From Poecilobothrus nobilitatus (taxonomy: Eukaryota > Arthropoda > Insecta > Diptera > Dolichopodidae), in contig OX352774.1 in assembly GCA_947095535.1 (NCBI GenBank), positions 28,412,496 through 28,476,495 on the forward strand: a stretch of DNA of 64,000 bases, in the 5' to 3' direction. A program made the translations under genes and the position numbers. Below are positions 1 to 11,672 of the stretch, in pieces. The notes beneath the pieces are model-generated. The model saw nothing but the letters and a program-made list of their open reading frames with translations, searched no databases and had not been told where the DNA came from. Numbering within the stretch: position 1 is the stretch's first letter; each line of letters starts with the position of its first letter.

Positions 1-897
1 CTGCCATTTCGAAACGATTTAGAGTACGTAGAGTTAAATATAAATTTAAGCTGTCAAAATCAGATGAGAAAATTTATAAATTTATTTTAAAGAAATAATG
101 GAGCCTTAAAGAAAATTTTAGAATTTTAAGCAGTAATATAAGTTTAATTTAATGATTTCTTTTACAATTATTTAAAAATATATAAGTTTATAATATTAAA
201 ATTTGAAATAAAAATAAAAAAAAACAAAAATGATACATAAAACTTTAATATTTATAAAATTAGTTCCGAGTACGATTAAAAAAAGTTAATTTAATTAACT
301 CAAATCTGGATTTCGAAGCACTATTTGTAACGACGCTAGTAGTTGTGGTAGTAATAGTAGTATAATTTTAACTTCAGTAGAGTAAGAAACAAAATTCACT
401 CCAGTGATTACAATATATATAACTTTATGTTTAATTAGCTTTAAATTTAAAAAAGATTATATTATTATTAAACTGTAACGAGATTATTAGTTACATACAT
501 ATTATTTTAGTTAGACAAAATTATAATTTTTAATTATGTAAATAGGACACATTCTTTATATCTTTAAATAGTAAGGTACATACTGTAATATGAATTAATC
601 TTAATGTATTTTTTTTGTACCCTTTTGAAAGTCTCATAGGTATAATATTTTTATTGCCTATTTTTTTCTTCCCTTTAATTCTATAAGGAGGGAAATGGAA
701 TATCAAAAAGAATCGCTTAATAATTCATATTAAACTAAGCTTTAATTTCTTGAATTAATAGTTTCATTAAACTGTTGATTACTCGACCAGTACCAGTGAG
801 CTACCAGTAAAATTCAGACACAAATATTATTTCTATGCGTCATCTATTATCTTATACAAGAATTATACATTTGTTAATAATTTTTTTCTTATTGAAT
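1..897. other. AT-rich DNA without a recognised gene
   Basis: I see no gene or RNA here. The only codon-like patch is on the minus strand at about 300-370, a run of ACT/ACC/ACA threonine codons. It is short and lacks convincing splice sites, so it could equally be a degenerate trinucleotide repeat. Confidence 0.5.
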
Positions 898-908
898 AAT
901 ATATAATT

Positions 909-1149
909 TTTTTATTTTTTATATTATATCGTCCAGATATAAATATCTGCCGATATTTTTAGGACCCTTTTTGCTCTAGCATGTGGGCCATTTCGGTATA
1001 AGTATTCAATTATAATTATATTTAATATTTTGTTTACATTATTTTATTATATTTTATATATTATTTTTTTTTTACCTGTCCGGGGTTTGAACCCGAGACC
1101 TTTCGCCTGCAAGACCGGTGACTTACGCACTGTACCATTGGTCAAATAA
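909..1149 (-). mobile_element. tRNA-headed SINE (family 3), copy 1
   Basis: On the minus strand the element starts with a tRNA-like head containing an A-box-like stretch (TGGTACAGTGCGT) and a good pol III B box (GGGTTCAAACCCC). A body of about 170 bp follows, containing CCGATATTT and GTGGGCCAT strings, and it ends in an A-rich tail. It is flanked by an 11-bp direct repeat, AATATATAATT, at 898-908 and 1150-1160, consistent with a LINE-mobilised SINE. A second copy with nearly the same layout lies at 39444-39680. A true tRNA gene is unlikely because the head continues into the shared body. Confidence 0.8.
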
Positions 1150-1160
1150 AATATATAATT

Positions 1161-2150
1161 ATTTTAATATAAAATAATATAATAATAGTAGATAAACCTG
1201 ACATATAGCATACGCCAGTCTGGTAATGAAGAAATAATATTGGTTAATGATACTGTTATCTTAGTAATCTAAAAATAATATTGGTTTTTTTTTCACTTAA
1301 GTTTTTAATGAAATAAAAAGAAATATCTTTCTGTTCTAATGTAGTTTTTATTTATCTTAAAAACGTTTTTCGAGAGCTATGCTTCATTCATTTGTAAGAA
1401 TACTTAACTTTAACAATAATAATAAAAATAAATTTAAATAATCGTAAAAATCTAGATAGCAACACTAAGAAAACAAAAGAAGTGGAAGTTTTGTAGTGGG
1501 CGTTTGGGCGCGACAGTCCTCGTTCCTTCAAAAATAATCTTTTTTTCATAAAAATGTCTAAATTCGTATAAAATTCACTATTTTTTAAGTGAAATGTCAA
1601 AATTGAATATGAAATTCCGCATATTTTGTATGCTTTGATTTTCGGAACTATGTACCCAAGCCGATAGATTTTCAATTTTTTTATTCTTTTTTTCTGTTAA
1701 GTGCAGTATTCGTTTCTGCTATGAAAAATAAAGAAAATTGTTGCAAACCTTTACGGTTTTTATACATATAATAGATACATATTATATAACATAAATATTT
1801 CATCCCAACTTGATCTCAAAAATCAACTTAGTAAGAGAAATTTCCAAAATAAAGACATAGTCTATTTGCAATTCAAATATATACTCATTATTTTTAGTTG
1901 CACAGAACAATAAATTATAAGCCTTAAATATCACACACTTTTCTATACTTCTGTGCATCACCAAGATCTATAATTAGATTTTTTATGTATAGCTCTTTGT
2001 TCTATCTATTCTATTTAATATATTTTTCCAAATAAACCACCATTAAATATTATAGTTTTAAGAAACCATGATCTAACGTATTTGTCACCTGAAGTTTTTT
2101 AGGATTCTACGACGTTTACATACAGTATACGAAAATTATTTGGTCAAATT
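1161..2150. other. AT-rich DNA without a recognised gene
   Basis: A 95-codon minus-strand open stretch at 1388-1675 matches no family I know and has low-complexity ends. The patch near 1490-1530 (GTGGGCGTTTGGGCGCG) is much richer in G+C than its surroundings and may be a transposon remnant. Confidence 0.4.
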
Positions 2151-2167
2151 AATATATTCTTAATAAT

Positions 2168-2360
2168 GGGGTCTCGGTGGCCTAGTGGGTAAGAGCTTAT
2201 AAAATATGCTGTAAACACCGAGGGAGTATGGGTTCGAATCCCACACACGTCGTAAGAGTTATTTCACCTTACGACATTTACAGCCACATCTGAACAGGAA
2301 AGGCTATGTAATTTCCTGTCCACATTTATATGGCAGAGAAATACATTTAAAAAAACAAAA
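2168..2360 (+). mobile_element. tRNA-headed SINE (family 1), best-preserved copy
   Basis: The head reads GGTGGCCTAGTGGGTAAGAG (A box), then GGTTCGAATCC (B box), then a CGTCGTAAG junction. The body holds TTACGACATTTACAGCC and CCTGTCCACATTTATATGG, and the element ends in an A-rich tail. A 17-bp target duplication with one mismatch (AATATATTCTTAATAAT at 2151-2167, AATATATTGTTAATAAT at 2361-2377) brackets it, marking a fairly recent insertion. Family members lie at 6136, 13089, 15154, 18990 and 20451. Confidence 0.88.
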
Positions 2361-2377
2361 AATATATTGTTAATAAT

Positions 2378-2449
2378 AATTATAAGAAAAAATTCTAGAT
2401 AAATTATCTTCACAATTTAAAAAATTTTTAAAACCTAATTAAGGATTTA

Positions 2450-2483
<34 letters not shown>

Positions 2484-4331
2484 CATATATCTCTATATAA
2501 ATATTTTTACTTAACACCAACTTTACCAATATTCTAAAAAAAAAAATTACTACAAAAACAAAACGAAAAAAAAAAATTGTATTTTGTTAGTTTTGTCACG
2601 TTCATGCAATTTTACTTAAAATATTTGTAAAAAAAAAAAAAGAGAAGATTACATCGAAAAGAAACGAACAAAAAAATAAATGTATGTACTTCTTTTTATA
2701 TAAAAGTTATTTTTAGAAATTGTATATAAATTTAAATAAATTTAAATATTCACATAAAATAACATTTTCTCTTTATATATGTATATTTTTAATTTAAAAT
2801 TTTATTCTATGTATTTTATTTTATATTTCTGACAAAATGAGAGTTCAAAATTTATCAAAATCTAAAAGAATCTTTAAAATGTTGATATTATTCATACAGC
2901 ATGGTTACATTGTTAATTATTTATTCCTTTTTTTGATATGAATGTCTGACTCACTCTAACTTCTAATAAGAAGTCTATTTATATATACTTAGTTATGATC
3001 CTTTGATCCTTTCCGTACTAGCATTTTTTTTTTTTTTGAACATTTTTATCTATATAGAGTTCTGAAGGAGAACCACGAATTCATGACGAAAAAATTCCAA
3101 AATTTTAACCAGCTATTAATAACTGGTGAAAATAAATATTAAGTAAATAAATAGAATTCTGAAGATTAGGTTTTGTAAGTGGTTGTCAAACTAAATTTCA
3201 AATAGTATTTTTTTTTAATCATCTCTTGAAAAATATCCTTTATTGAACAATTTCCTTTTTGCCAAAGATCTCCATTTTTCATAAAAAAACAAAAACAAAT
3301 TTGACGTTGTTCTTAGAGATGGTTACAAAATTCGGCTTTCAATAATTTTAGTAGCAAAGTTTGACGGTGGCAGCACCATTGTTCTTACGAGCTCAACGAA
3401 ATCCCAAAAATGAAATTCTAATAATACAAAATCCTAAGGAAGAAAAAATCACATACAAAAACTCCAAGAAAAAGAATCCCAAAATGAATTACACATTTCC
3501 CAAGTTTTATTGCTTTATAAATTCAAAAATTAAAAATTTTCTCCACTATTTGAAATGCTTGGTTGTTCCAATGTATGTTCTCATATGTTTAAAAATAATA
3601 AGAAGGGATTTTAAAGCTAATTAGTAATTACAAAATCAGGATTATACGGTTTTTAAGTAAGAAATATTTTTATTTTCGATTTTATACTTTTCTAATTTTT
3701 TTTTCTGGGATTTTCAGTTTGGAATTCTAAATTTCGGATTTTGATTTTTCGATTTTGGACCCAACTCTTTTTTACAATTCTTTATTATTTTGATGAATAT
3801 ATATTTTATGTGTATAGAAAAAATAGGTGATTTTAAAGGTAGAACATTTTGAAATAGTTAATATTTTAGAAAGGAAATTTTTTAAAATGCATTATCATAT
3901 TAGACTCATTTTTAAGATTTAACGAATCGATATAATGTATAATTTCACTTATAAATTTAAATGCAATTCAAAATAAGATTTAACGAATCCATATATCTTA
4001 CATGTATATGTATAGATATATCTTATGTATATATCTTACTTCTAAATTTAACTTCGTCAGTCATACTGTTTGTGAACAAAAAAGCAATTTAAGTAGTTCT
4101 GTTTTTAATTACTTAGAATTTATGGTACGGAATGGTCGAATATCATAAGACTCTCGATTTCGAATAAAAATAGAGTGAAATATTTCACCTGTTTAATAAT
4201 AATTGAATAATTCGACATTATATAAATTCTAATTCTGGCTGAATCCATTTTTTTAGTTTTAATTGGCTTTGAATTTAAATTTTTTACAAATTATTTTTTA
4301 AAAAGAAAGTAAGTAATAATAATTTTCTTTT
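2378..4331. other. AT-rich DNA; no supported gene
   Basis: This contains the AT microsatellite at 2461-2482, many poly(A) and poly(T) runs, and an 87-codon plus-strand open stretch at 3361-3624 that starts TVAAPLFLRAQRNPKNE. I do not recognise it. The segment at about 3600-3650 resembles the interior of the 27815-28695 element (AAAATCAGGATTATACG), so a transposon origin is likely. Confidence 0.4.
2461..2482. repeat. (AT)n microsatellite
   Basis: An uninterrupted AT dinucleotide run of about 22 bp, continuing into a looser ATAC/ATAT tract. Confidence 0.9.
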
Positions 4332-5137
4332 TTTAGCACATTTCCAAATAAATTTTGAAAAAATGTGCTTATTAGTTTCACTTTGTTCGTCCGTCCGTCT
4401 ATTTAAAAAATCTCTTCACCGTTAAAGGTAGAGAAAAAATTTTAACAATGGGTACGTCTCATAAAAAAATTAATTTTGTGGAACAATTTTTTCATGTAGC
4501 CCCATTCATTAGGGAGCTACAGCCCCTCAAACTTTGAAAAAGCCCTATTTTTAAAAGCGTATATCTCATGTTCTGCTTAACATTTTTTCAATTTGAAAAC
4601 GTCATTCGACAGGTATCTTTTTTACCGTTATCAATTAATATCAAAATTATGCAATATTTTCTAATTTACTATTTAAATTTACCGTTATGTAAAAACGACC
4701 ATTTTGCATGAAATTTCCTTTTCCATAACTCCGACACACCTTTAGACAGGAAAATTTTGAGACAAGAAAGAACTTTTAGAATTAGTATAAGTTTGCTCAG
4801 AAAATTTTTTTGGGACACCCCCTGTTTATGAGCTATCAGGTTATTAACTATTTGCTATTTTTAAACACCTGTAACTTCGGAACTAGTACACATTTTACTA
4901 TTGAAAGATATAAAAATTAAAGCTCCAGCAATATACTTTTACGTGTGTTAACAGTTTTTTTTAGTTCCGGACTTACAGCCCCTCAAAATTGTAAAAACAA
5001 AAAATTTCTCCTATTTTCACATATTTTGTTATTACATGAAATTTTCAAATTTTTGTGCAAGTCAGAATGTATTGACAGTTTGTATTGTCTTTTGGAAATA
5101 TGTGCTTTTAAAAACCCTTTGTTTACATTCTACCTTG
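4332..5137 (+). mobile_element. Repeat A, near-complete copy 1
   Basis: This is a dispersed element of about 0.8 kb found five times in the window. One end starts TTTAGCACATTTCC and forms a hairpin (AGCACATTT pairing with AAATGTGCT a few bases on), followed by TCCGTCCGTC and ACCGTTAAAG. The interior has GGAGCTACAGCCCCTC and CACCTGTAACTTCGG. The far end, GTTTACATTCTACCTTG, is shared with the reverse copy at 35250. It has no ORF and no terminal inverted repeats, so it is non-autonomous. The end hairpin recalls a Helitron, but that assignment is only inferred. Confidence 0.75.
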
Positions 5138-6135
5138 CTTTATTTTTTTATTACGATGTTGGCATAAATTTTATTTTTGAATAATAAAAGTAAAATGCTA
5201 ATTATTTGGAAAATTTGAACAAATTATTTTTGAAATGATTTACCATATATTAAGTTAAAAATTAAACAAATTTTATTTTTATTGTTTGAAAGCTATATTT
5301 TTACTGGCATTGAACTAAACTTAAATTGAATATTCAATTAATAATTTATTTAAGATTAAATAATTATACATATACATATATATGTCTGTTAAATGACTGA
5401 TGATTTCATTTAAAAAAAAACACCAAATTCATTTAATATTTAATGAAAAAATTTTATTTGAAAGTACATAATATATAAGTATAGATAATGATTCTGATTC
5501 AAAATGATTATGAATATATAAAAAAAAAATTTTATCTATGTCCTTCAATTGAATAAAAAAAATCAATAAAATCTATTCATTTGTTTTATTTTGTTTCTGT
5601 TAAAATAAATTCTTTGTAATACATTTGTGATTGTATTAAAAAACAATTCAACTTTTATTATTTATAAATCGTAAAATTTAAAAAATTAATTAACAAATTA
5701 AGTATAGTAATTTATTTTAATATATACATAGAAAAATTGATAAATATATAATTTACTTTGGGCATTTTCATAAACATATGTTCTGAGCACTGTGTTACAG
5801 TATGCAGAGTATAATCTGATCACAGCATAATCAAAGCACTCATCTAATTTAATAAATGAAGTGGTTCTTTGCATCTTTTAACCCATAGGTAGGGCGTAGG
5901 ACGACAATAAATGAACTTATAAATAAAAAGACGTAAATTCGTCATAAATGATGAAAAATACTCTATTTAAATGCAAAAAAGAAATTTATTTAAATTATTA
6001 TCTGGTTATTTACGTGCTATTTTACATATTATTTTATGTGCCCGAAAATTTTATAATAAATATAATGTAAAGATCATGCTCTGAGTCCACTCTGATTGAA
6101 AAAATTAAAACAATTTTAATGTTTTGAATACTCCA
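5138..6135. other. AT-rich DNA without a recognised gene
   Basis: I see only AT-rich sequence. Two patches of more complex sequence, at 5761-5850 and 5880-5945, have no recognisable identity. Confidence 0.45.
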
Positions 6136-6201
6136 AAGTTATTCCATCTTACGACAATTACAGCCACGCAAGGCTATGAAAGGCTGTGTAAAAAAAAAAA
6201 A
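6136..6201 (+). mobile_element. SINE family 1, 3' fragment
   Basis: TTACGACAATTACAGCCACG, then AGGCTATGAAAGGCTGTGTA and an A tail, match the body and tail of the 2168 SINE. The tRNA-like head is missing. Confidence 0.65.
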
Positions 6202-6418
6202 ATATTCCTATATACCAATTTTATTTAATAGAATATTAAACGATCATATAATATGTACTACTTCTACTTTATTTAATAACCGATCGACAGATCATAAAAG
6301 CAAGTTATATATCAAAAAACTTTTTAAAGTGAAATTTTACTTATAAAAAAGAAAAAAGTCAAATTGTAAATGCTAAGTACCTTGGCAAAATTGACATTTA
6401 AACAAGTAAATGTAACAG

Positions 6419-7553
6419 TAAGTCGACGCAAGCGACTTATTTATACCCTACACCTAAAAAATTCAAATTAAATTAAAAATCCATAAGTTATTTTAGTTAC
6501 GTATTTAATATAAGCTAAAAAAAATAAATGCTCTTACAACCTTTGTACAAAATTTCAGGTTTCTATCTTTATTAAATTCGAAGATATGCTTGTAAGGTCT
6601 TGGGAAGTGTGTGAAGGCACCCGGACCACCACCCTAATTCATCTCAATTTTTAGAGATATCATCAGAACAGGGTAGAATACTCTTATATCAAATTTCAAG
6701 TTTTTATATTTATTAATTTCGAAGATATGCTTGTTCGGTCTTGGGAGTTGTGTGGGAGATCCCCGAACAACCATTCCAATTCATCTGAAATTTTAGGCAA
6801 ATCAGGGATTCAGGAAACAACACCCCTGTATCAAATTTGCAGTTTCTTTCTTTATTAATTTCGAAGATATGCTTGTTCGGTTTTGGGAGTTGTATGGGAG
6901 GTACCCGAACGATCACTCCAATTCATCTTAAATTTTAAGCAAATCAGGGATTTAGGAAAAAGCACCCTCGTACCAAATTTGAAGTTCCTATCTTTATTAA
7001 TTTCGAAGATATACTTGTTCGGTTTTGGGAGTTGTATGGGAGGTACCCGAACAGCTCCTCCAATTCATCTCAAATTTTGGACAAATAAGGGATTCAGGAA
7101 ACAACACCCTAGTACTAAATTTGAAGTTTTTATCTTTATTAATTTCGAAGATATGCTTGTTCGGTTTTGAAAGTTGTATGGGAGCTACCCGAACAACCAC
7201 TCCAATTCATCTCAAATTTTAGGGATATCAGGGTTTCAGGAAAACACAGCCTCATACAAAATTTTAAGTTTCTATCTTTATTAATTTCGAAGATATGCAT
7301 GGTCCGATTTCGCCCATTTACAATCCCCGCCTTACCTTAGTCATTGTTAACCTACAGTATAAATTTCATCAAGATAGCATCATTATTTTTTGAGGTATCG
7401 TGCGTACGGTCGGACGGACATCGCTAAATCGACTCAGGCGGTGATCCTGATACAGAATATATATACATGTCTATACCTAACTCGCTTCCTTTTGGTGGTT
7501 ACAAACACCATACCAAAGTTAATCTACCCTATACTTACTGTGTAGGGTATAAC
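6419..7553 (-). mobile_element. DINE-1-like non-autonomous Helitron with central tandem repeats
   Basis: A perfect 13-bp inverted repeat, TTATACCCTACAC, lies at 6441-6453 and, inverted, at 7540-7552. Outside the left copy is a 7-bp-stem hairpin at 6419-6439 (TAAGTCG with CGACTTA). Read on the minus strand this gives the DINE-1 order: 5' subterminal repeat, an AAAAGGAAGCGAG block, TATATATTC, a TCAGGATCACCGCCTGAGTC block, GATGTCCGTCCG, central tandem repeats, 3' subterminal repeat, 3' hairpin. In Drosophila DINE-1 the corresponding block has the same kind of GATCAGGATCA / GAGTCGAT / GTCCGTC strings (established knowledge). No Rep/helicase is encoded. The last bases after the hairpin are CTGT rather than a clean CTRR, so the exact 3' end is uncertain. 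Confidence 0.85.
6531..7304. repeat. 142-bp tandem array inside the Helitron
   Basis: The word GAAGATAT recurs at 6580, 6721, 6863, 7005, 7147 and 7289, that is at spacings of 141, 142, 142, 142 and 142 bp. Each unit also carries TCGGTTTTGGGAGTTGTATG, TACCCGAAC and CCAATTCATCT. The first and last units are more diverged than the middle ones. Overlapping open frames on both strands here are products of the repeat and not genes. Confidence 0.95.
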
Positions 7554-7559
7554 AAAAAA

Positions 7560-8437
7560 CCATTTACCGAAATATCCATTTTATAAAATGTCATATTAAA
7601 TAAGTATGTAGGTATGTATGTAATATATGTTTGGAAAAATTAGATATTTATTGTAATTCCCATTTGAGAATCAATTTTTTCACGCTTTTTCAAAAATTTG
7701 AATTTTTTGTATAAAGGAAACTAAAAAGAGGAAATAATTCGTCCGGCGTCGTTTATAAGAATTGTCTTTTTATTTAACATATTTTTCTCAAAATCTTTTT
7801 TCTTCAACAGTTTTTTATTAAATTTTCATACTTTTGTAAAATTGGAAGTTTGTGAAGTGGTTTTTTTTTAAAGATATTGGGACGACTTTTTATAAAAGAT
7901 ATTTTAGAAATATGCCTTTTGATAAAGTGTTCTTACCCTTCCCTTATTTACATGTTTATATTAAAATTAAATTTTTTTTTTTAAGATAAATCCAATATTT
8001 CTTCAAAATTTTTTAACTATATAAACACCTTTCAACACTTAATGCAACACTTAATATAATAATTTATAAATGTCAAATATAAATTAATTTAAAATGTATT
8101 AAGAAAAAACATTAAGATTCAAGTTAGTTTACATTAAATTTGAATTACAAATCATTATTACAATTGTTTTAAAAAATGCACACATAGATAACGTTTTATA
8201 TACAACAGAGTTACCATATTATCAAGAGATAAAGAATTTATTAAACGAGTTTTAATTAAAATGTCGAATTTACTTTTATTTCTTATTATCAGTCCTATAT
8301 ATTTTATATATTATAAATTGGACAACTATTATCTTTTTCTATGGAAATTATAAATGAGTTGATGTTTATATTTTGTTAATTTAATTTAATTCAAATGCTC
8401 TTACATTTCATTTATTTACATAACCTAATAAATTTTA
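7560..8437. other. AT-rich DNA without a recognised gene
   Basis: No gene, RNA or clear repeat is visible. A CG-containing patch at 7739-7755 (CGTCCGGCGTCG) stands out but has no identity. Confidence 0.45.
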
Positions 8438-8510
8438 TTTCATAAGAAGTAAAAATCTTGAATTTCATTCTTTTTAGGAGAATTTCCTAGGTTTCATTTT
8501 AATTATTTTA
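8438..8510 (+). repeat. Dispersed repeat C, copy 1
   Basis: TTCATAAGAAGTAAAAATC, TTTTTAGGAGAATTTCCTAG and TTTTAATT match the same series at 10361-10435. It lies about 130 bp upstream of a reverse transcriptase fragment, so it may belong to the same LINE. That link is inferred. Confidence 0.6.
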
Positions 8511-8640
8511 TAATACATTAATAAGAAAACTATATACGAATATGGTATAAATGTATCTGATCTAAAATATGGTTTAAAAGCTATTTTATAAATAGGAAAT
8601 AATATGCAACTCTAAACAATCTCGAAAGTGATCTAGAAAA

Positions 8641-9110
8641 TGCAGATTATGGTTCAACTGTTACATAAACAGCTTTTCTGAACTCGACTTGATTAGGATA
8701 AGCATTCTTATATGCTGATGATATTTTAATGGTATATGCTGAAAATAATTCTAATAATTTAGAAAATGCTGAAAATAATTCTAATAATTTAGAAAACAGC
8801 ATAGTCTTGGATCTAAAAAAAATATCCCAATATATAACTTGCCACAAACTAACAATTAACATATTAAGCACAACGAATTTGCATGTATCGCATGTTAAAA
8901 ACAAAAGAAAGGTTGAATATAAAATACAACAACTATGATATTAGTAAAACAAGTGAATACAAATATTTAGGTGTGATACTAGACTTACCTTACTAATTTT
9001 ACCTGGCATATTCAAATTGAATCGGAAATGAAAAAAAGTCGAAAAGAAAAACACGTATATTCAGAAGAACATGATACAGAATACCAAGAGAGTGAATAAA
9101 ACCACTAAAC
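8641..9110 (+). pseudogene. Broken Jockey-type LINE reverse transcriptase
   Basis: The catalytic box reads AYADDILMVYAE (YADD at 8711-8722), preceded by a diverged stretch and followed by SIVLDLKKISQY and LTINI. The conserved YKYLGVILD motif then appears in another frame at about 8957-8985, followed by FTWHIQIESEMKK. This order (YADD, spacer, KYLG) is typical of non-LTR retrotransposon reverse transcriptase. Frameshifts separate the motifs, and a 30-bp block starting AATGCTGAAAATAATTC is tandemly duplicated just after YADD. The ORF1, endonuclease and RNase H portions are absent. It is a dead 5'- and 3'-truncated copy. Confidence 0.85.
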
Positions 9111-9372
9111 CACAGTTTATTCCATAGTTCTTTCGTTTAAAAATTAATTTTAAAAATTTTCCTTCTCTTTTCTTTTTTGTACAGAATAATTTGTATTTAA
9201 TATAATTTTAAAATAAATTTAATTATAGAATAAATTTTATTTAGATAATGTTTTAAGTATAATATGAGAATAATTTTTGAAAAATTTTAAAAATTATAAT
9301 TTTATTATTGTACTAAAATTTGTTATTTGATTTTTGATCCCAAATTTTTTTTTATTCTAATTTTTTTATTTA
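9111..9372. other. AT-rich spacer
   Basis: Nothing recognisable between the LINE fragment and the following MITE. Confidence 0.4.
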
Positions 9373-9743
9373 AGGCTAATTTTCATGGAAAAAATTTCAT
9401 CCAATATCGGATATTTAGAAAGAGTAAAATATACTTAATACTACTAATAGGAAAGAGGGAGAAAAATAATGAATTCAAATATCATGTATCCATAAGAATG
9501 TTAGTAGTGTGCCCATTTTTTTTTTGTACATATACATTTTTTACGTACTTTTAAAAATATCGGAGATAATTATAGAAAATTTAGCTTCAGCGAGCTAAAT
9601 TTCATCCGATATTTTGGTATATCTCCGATATTTTCTGAACTCTTGTACCGATATTTTTTCTCTGTCACACAAGTAATGTTTTTGTATCTTCTGCCTATTC
9701 TTTAACAAATATCGCCGATATTTTTTTCGATGAAAATTAGCCT
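9373..9743. mobile_element. Foldback MITE with CCGATATTT repeats
   Basis: The ends carry a perfect 14-bp inverted repeat: AGGCTAATTTTCAT at 9373-9386 and its complement at 9730-9743. The interior repeats the word (T)CCGATATTTT several times and contains a strong hairpin at about 9576-9604 (AATTTAGCT pairing with AGCTAAATT). It encodes nothing. TTAA/TTTAA flanks both ends, so a piggyBac-type origin is possible but unproven. Confidence 0.65.
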
Positions 9744-11105
9744 TTAATGCATTTTTTTTTTTTTTATTTAATTCATGCAATTTCCCTTTAATTTATTTGC
9801 CAATTTGAATTTTTTTTATATTTTTTAACTTTCTTTTTATCCTTTAACTTTTTAATTTTCTCTCAATAAATTTCTTAAATTGTACAAAAATTTTGTTTGT
9901 CAACTCACATAAAAATTAAACTTCTTAAGAGTGAGTGCATCATTTTTGCTCCTCCTGATTAACAAGACAAGTAGCTGCAACAGTGTTTTTGGTGATTTTT
10001 AGTTACCGTTTTTCTTTTTAAAATAGTTTTTCTTTTTATTTTTAACTCTTATAATTGTAATTTGAAAATGAAAGGAGTGTTCTGTTTAAATTTTAAGTAT
10101 TTTTATTATTATTACTAATTTTTTTTTTTTAAACGTTCTTTCCAATTAATTTGTTATATCGTGCCTAGAGCAGCCTCACTCTGGGGGTAGTTTTTAGGTT
10201 TGATCATGATATATTAATTAAAGTAGAACTTAAAGTACAATATTTAGTAACGGTAACTGAAGATTTATTGCTAACGAACGATCTCTGGACCCTTTGATAA
10301 ACCCTTCGGTAAATCCTTGGGTTCCTGCCCAGGCGCTAGTTAATTCTCGTTAGTGGGTTATATTTTATAAGAAATAAAAATCTCGAGTTTTATTGTTTTT
10401 AGGAGAACCTCCTAGGTGTAATTTTAATTTTATTCTGTTTTTTTTTTAACATTTTTCCAAATATATTTATAGGATATTTTAAAATATTTTTATTTCCTTA
10501 TTAAACTAATAAACAAGATTATTTATTGGTTTCCTTAAGAATTTATATCTTAACCTCCAAGTATTGTATTGACCAATATAAGCGGAATTTATTAAGTGGA
10601 TGATAAATGATAAATTACAATTTCTTTAGGTGATTCTTAGTATGCTTCCTTGTAGGTCTTATTAGATGTAATAAGAACTTACTTTCTTTATTTAAACATG
10701 TGTTTAAATTTGTAAGAACATTCTTTCTTTCTTATTATATTTTTAAGTATTCAAATTACAAAATAATTATTAATACAAATGTTGTTTGTTTACAATCTAT
10801 TAATTAGGTTATTTTTTTATAAAAGAAAATGCTTATCAAACAATTTTGATAAGATAATTATTTCAAGTTCAAGGACACGATTTAAAAGAAATTTAGTTTT
10901 TTTTTATTGCTAGTTAAAAAGTGAAAATTTTATGGTTAGAAGTGATTTATATGTTAAATATTGTTACCATATAGTACAAAGGCTCTTAATTTTAATCTGA
11001 GTTTTAAATATGAAATATGAGCTTTAAAGGGTTACATTTTTATTTTATATTTAAATCGAAATATTCTAAATAAATTTTTGAAAGGAATATTAAAATTAAG
11101 TAATT
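9744..11105. other. AT-rich DNA with one G+C-richer unidentified patch
   Basis: Mostly low-complexity sequence. The segment 10150-10350, with CTCACTCTGGGGGTAG and CCTGCCCAGGCGCTAG, is more complex and sits directly before repeat C copy 2, suggesting a transposon remnant. I found no protein motif in it. Confidence 0.4.
10361..10435 (+). repeat. Dispersed repeat C, copy 2
   Basis: TATAAGAAATAAAAATCTCG, then TTTTTAGGAGAACCTCCTAG and GTGTAATTTTAATTT, align with 8438-8510. AGGAG-AACC-TCCT forms a small palindrome in this copy. Confidence 0.6.
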
Positions 11106-11672
11106 TTTAGCACATTTCCAAAAAAATTTTGAAAAAATATACCTATTATAGTGCCACTCTGACCATCCGTCCGTCTGTCCGTTTGTTTGCAAAACTTCTA
11201 CACCGTTAAAGATAGAGAAAAAAATTAGATTAGATATCATAAAAAAATTAATGTTGTTGAACAATTTTTTCATGTAGCCCCCTCCATTACGGAGCTACAG
11301 CCCCACAAATTTTGAAAAAGGCCTATTTTTAAACAAGTATTTCTCATGTTCTGTTTAATATTTTTTCGACAGGAATCTTTTTTACCTTTCTAAGTAAATA
11401 TCAAAATTGTAGAATTCTTTTAATTTTAGTATTTAAATTTACCGTTATCTAAAAACCAAATTTTACAAAATTTTTCGATCTTCATAACTCCGGCACGCTT
11501 TTAGATAGGGACTTGAAATTTTGAGGAAAGAAAAAAGTTTTAGAATCAGTATAAGTTTCCTCAGAACATTTTTTTGGACTGCTCCCTGTTTAACACCTAT
11601 TAGGGCTCAAAAATTTAAACTTAGCTATTTTTAGACACCTGTAACCCTAAGCATCTGTACAAACTTTTCTGA
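11106..11672 (+). mobile_element. Repeat A, copy 2 (truncated)
   Basis: It starts TTTAGCACATTTCC like the copy at 4332, with CCGTCCGTCTGTCCG, ACACCGTTAAAGATAGAG and GGAGCTACAGCCCCAC in the same order. It stops near CACCTGTAACCCTAAGC and lacks the far end. Its end hairpin is partly decayed. Confidence 0.75.

Noticed and set aside
300..370. Threonine-repeat exon on the minus strand
   Set aside because: A short ACT/ACC run that could be a degenerate trinucleotide repeat; splice sites are weak.
1080..1149. tRNA gene
   Set aside because: A and B boxes are present but the head continues into a body shared with 39444-39680 and is flanked by a target duplication, so it is a SINE head. The same reasoning applies to heads at 2168, 15154, 37288, 49210, 52544 and 62072.
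6713..7222. Four overlapping open frames on both strands
   Set aside because: They are generated by the 142-bp tandem repeat and repeat with its period.
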